The notes under the pieces: generated by a model
The model's database searches: none
What the model was told of the DNA's origin: nothing
Seen by the model: only the letters and a program-made list of their open reading frames with translations
Shown: positions 62,412 to 64,000 of the stretch, piece after piece
Layout: the number at the start of each line of letters is the position of its first letter
Numbering within the stretch: position 1 is the first letter of the stretch
Program-made: the position numbers and the translations under genes
Origin: Apiospora phragmitis
Taxonomy: Eukaryota > Ascomycota > Sordariomycetes > Amphisphaeriales > Apiosporaceae
DNA length: 64,000 nucleotides
Assembly: GCA_038363925.1 (NCBI GenBank)
Contig: JAQQWL010000002.1
Location: 3,534,001 to 3,598,000, forward strand
Direction: 5' to 3'

Positions 62412-63330
62412 CTATGCTGATCTTTGTTCATCTGCCCCTGGAGGCTCCATGGCTTGAACGAAGCTTGCCTTTACCTCATCTGTACAGGGCCAAGTGTGTT
62501 TGATCGCGTCTATTGCATCTAGAACAGCCCCCATCGGTTTGACGATGTTGGAGTCGTCTGGAGGTATGTCTTCCAGAGCTTTTCGCATTAGGACCGTGCC
62601 AGCGGCAACAGACAGTGTATGGACGGAATCTAAAGGCAGAGTCGAGTACTTGTGGTGGCGCGAATAACTGCGAAGAAATCGTACTATGGCTTGTAGCGAC
62701 TCGTAGCATATTTCAACGTCCTTACTTTGACCGATACCTGGCCTACCGTAGAGATGCCTGGGTGGTCGATGGAGAATGATCATCACCGCATAGAAGACCA
62801 TGCTAAGAAGAATATTGTCAGCCTTTCTGCTGATCAATACTACCATAATGCCCACCTACTGTAAATGGAGAACAACCGGTTGAAACTGCCTGTTGCTCCA
62901 CTGATTCCAGTATAGCTTGCTTGGGAGGGTAGCGAGCCACTTGTTGAGTTGCACGTGGATTCGCTGCGCTGTTGCGGCGAGTGCTGCACTGACGTTATTA
63001 TGTCTACATTTCTCGAATAAATCCGGGATCATCTTGTGGACGGTCTTGTAAAGCTCTACCCGATAGATGGAGCTCATAGAGGGGGCAATCTCATCTTCGT
63101 ACGCAGTTGTTGGGATATTCTTAGCGATTTAGGTTTCCAGAAGCCCCTGTCAGTCATCAGGATAGGGTATTTTATTGTATGGCATTTCTCGCGTCAGATT
63201 CATCTAGGTACGGGGCAGGAGTACATGCTATCCTGTTTATCCGAGCTGAGAACTGCCCAGTACACACGACGAAGGATCTGTCTATCATTTTCTCTTCCGA
63301 TGGCTCTGATGGAATACTAGTAAATCCTGC
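62412..63330 (-). pseudogene. Fungal transcription-factor middle domain (fungal_trans / Zn2Cys6 type), partial or decaying
   Basis: On the minus strand RENDRQILRRVYWAVLSSDK (about 63240-63300) resembles the RRVFW-D-K motif of fungal-specific transcription factors. YRVELYKTVHKMIPDLFE, LPSKLYWNQWSNRQFQP and, across a clean 57-nt GT-AG intron (62803-62859), MVFYAVMIILHRPPRHLYG match the LP-L-W ... AMILLHRP pattern of NIT-4-like regulators. Between the first and second blocks (about 63095-63230) all frames contain stops; a further intron or decay could explain this. A possible extra 3' exon (VDDLDLQIHDSE, ending about 62323) follows. The Zn2Cys6 DNA-binding cluster was not found before the window edge. 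It could be an intact gene cut by the window or a relic. Confidence 0.5.
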
Positions 63331-64000
63331 TTCCAAGGGAGACAGAAATTTAGAGGCAACAACCTAGAGATATGACGGTATTTATCCTTTGTGCTCAAAG
63401 TTATACACCTCCTAAAGGCAGGATGAGCGCTCGCAGGGTATTCTCAACAATGTCGTAAGAGCTTGAGGTGGTGGCAGATGAATCGGGAGATTACCCACAG
63501 CCCATTCCATATGATCTGTAGTGCAATGTCTAGGATCCAGCCCTTAAAGTATTTCCTTGGCCAGTGATGTGATAACTCAGCAGTACCGGTGCCTTAGGGT
63601 AGTGTCAAATCTGGTTTATCTAGGGATGCGTACGCCACGTTCTCCTCCTGGCTACCGACACGGACGACAGAGTAGTGACGGCCTTCTCCAGTGCCATAGT
63701 CACGCAGGAAGAAGTCTCGGTAGACACATGTGGTAAGAACACTGTTCCCTGAAGAAGGTAGACATCAACCTTTGACACGTCTCGTCACGAAGAGAAAAGC
63801 GAAAGCCCAGCGTAAACACTATTGGTAGGCCCATTGGTTCACTAGGCGAGGAAGTAGCTACTACCTCGTTGCAGATTGGATGCGGAGCATGTGGGAGAGG
63901 CTTGGTAGTCCCTATATATGCATGGAACAGTCCAACCGAGCTAAAATATTATAGAGGCACTGCCGGAGCGAGTCTTCCTCAACTGGCCAGCTCGTGCCTT
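63331..64000. other. Right edge, unassigned
   Basis: A short minus-strand stretch ending at 63594 (VYRDFFLRDYGTGEGRHYS and following residues) reads like protein, but is under 60 codons and was not matched to any family. Nothing else is supported. Confidence 0.3.

Overview
This window comes from the nuclear genome of a filamentous ascomycete (Pezizomycotina; a Sordariomycete is my inference from protein similarity recalled from memory). The evidence is GT-AG introns of about 50-175 bp, a secreted GH15 glucoamylase with a starch-binding module, an Ecl1-type zinc protein, a GAF/PAS hybrid histidine kinase, a fungal P450, and long intergenic stretches rich in microsatellites.

Layout. 1-16.5 kb is the gene-denser left part. 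It holds a glucoamylase (+), a nicotinamide riboside kinase (-), a fructosamine-3-kinase family protein (-), a small membrane-anchored low-complexity protein (+), the mitochondrial succinyl-CoA ligase beta subunit (-) and a broken cytochrome P450 (+). 16.5-36.9 kb is about 20 kb with one convincing gene, the Ecl1-like zinc protein at 28.6 kb. 36.9-44.7 kb holds a class II aldolase family protein (-), the chaperonin subunit CCT3 (+), a PRKRIP1/DUF1168 nuclear protein (-) and a phosphoglycerate-mutase-like phosphatase (+). 46.2-50.5 kb is unusual: a disrupted low-complexity gene, then about 1.5 kb with ten or more tRNA T-arm/B-box-like hairpins but no complete tRNA, then a degenerate tandem repeat. 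51.2-57.4 kb is one large hybrid histidine kinase gene (-). 57.4-64 kb is gene-poor, with a partial or decaying fungal transcription-factor gene near the right edge.

The genes are independent eukaryotic units (starch degradation, NAD salvage, deglycation, TCA cycle, chaperonin, splicing, signalling) and do not form a biosynthetic cluster.

Two points matter most. First, the T-arm-like hairpin array at 48.15-49.65 kb has conserved loops and covarying stems, which no ordinary feature explains. Second, several conserved genes between 37 and 56 kb, including the essential CCT3, carry single-base frame breaks, mostly beside C or G runs. Restoring one base at each re-joins the family sequence, so base-calling or assembly error is more likely than pseudogenisation. 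The P450 differs, having an in-frame TAA plus a non-homopolymer indel, and looks like a true pseudogene.
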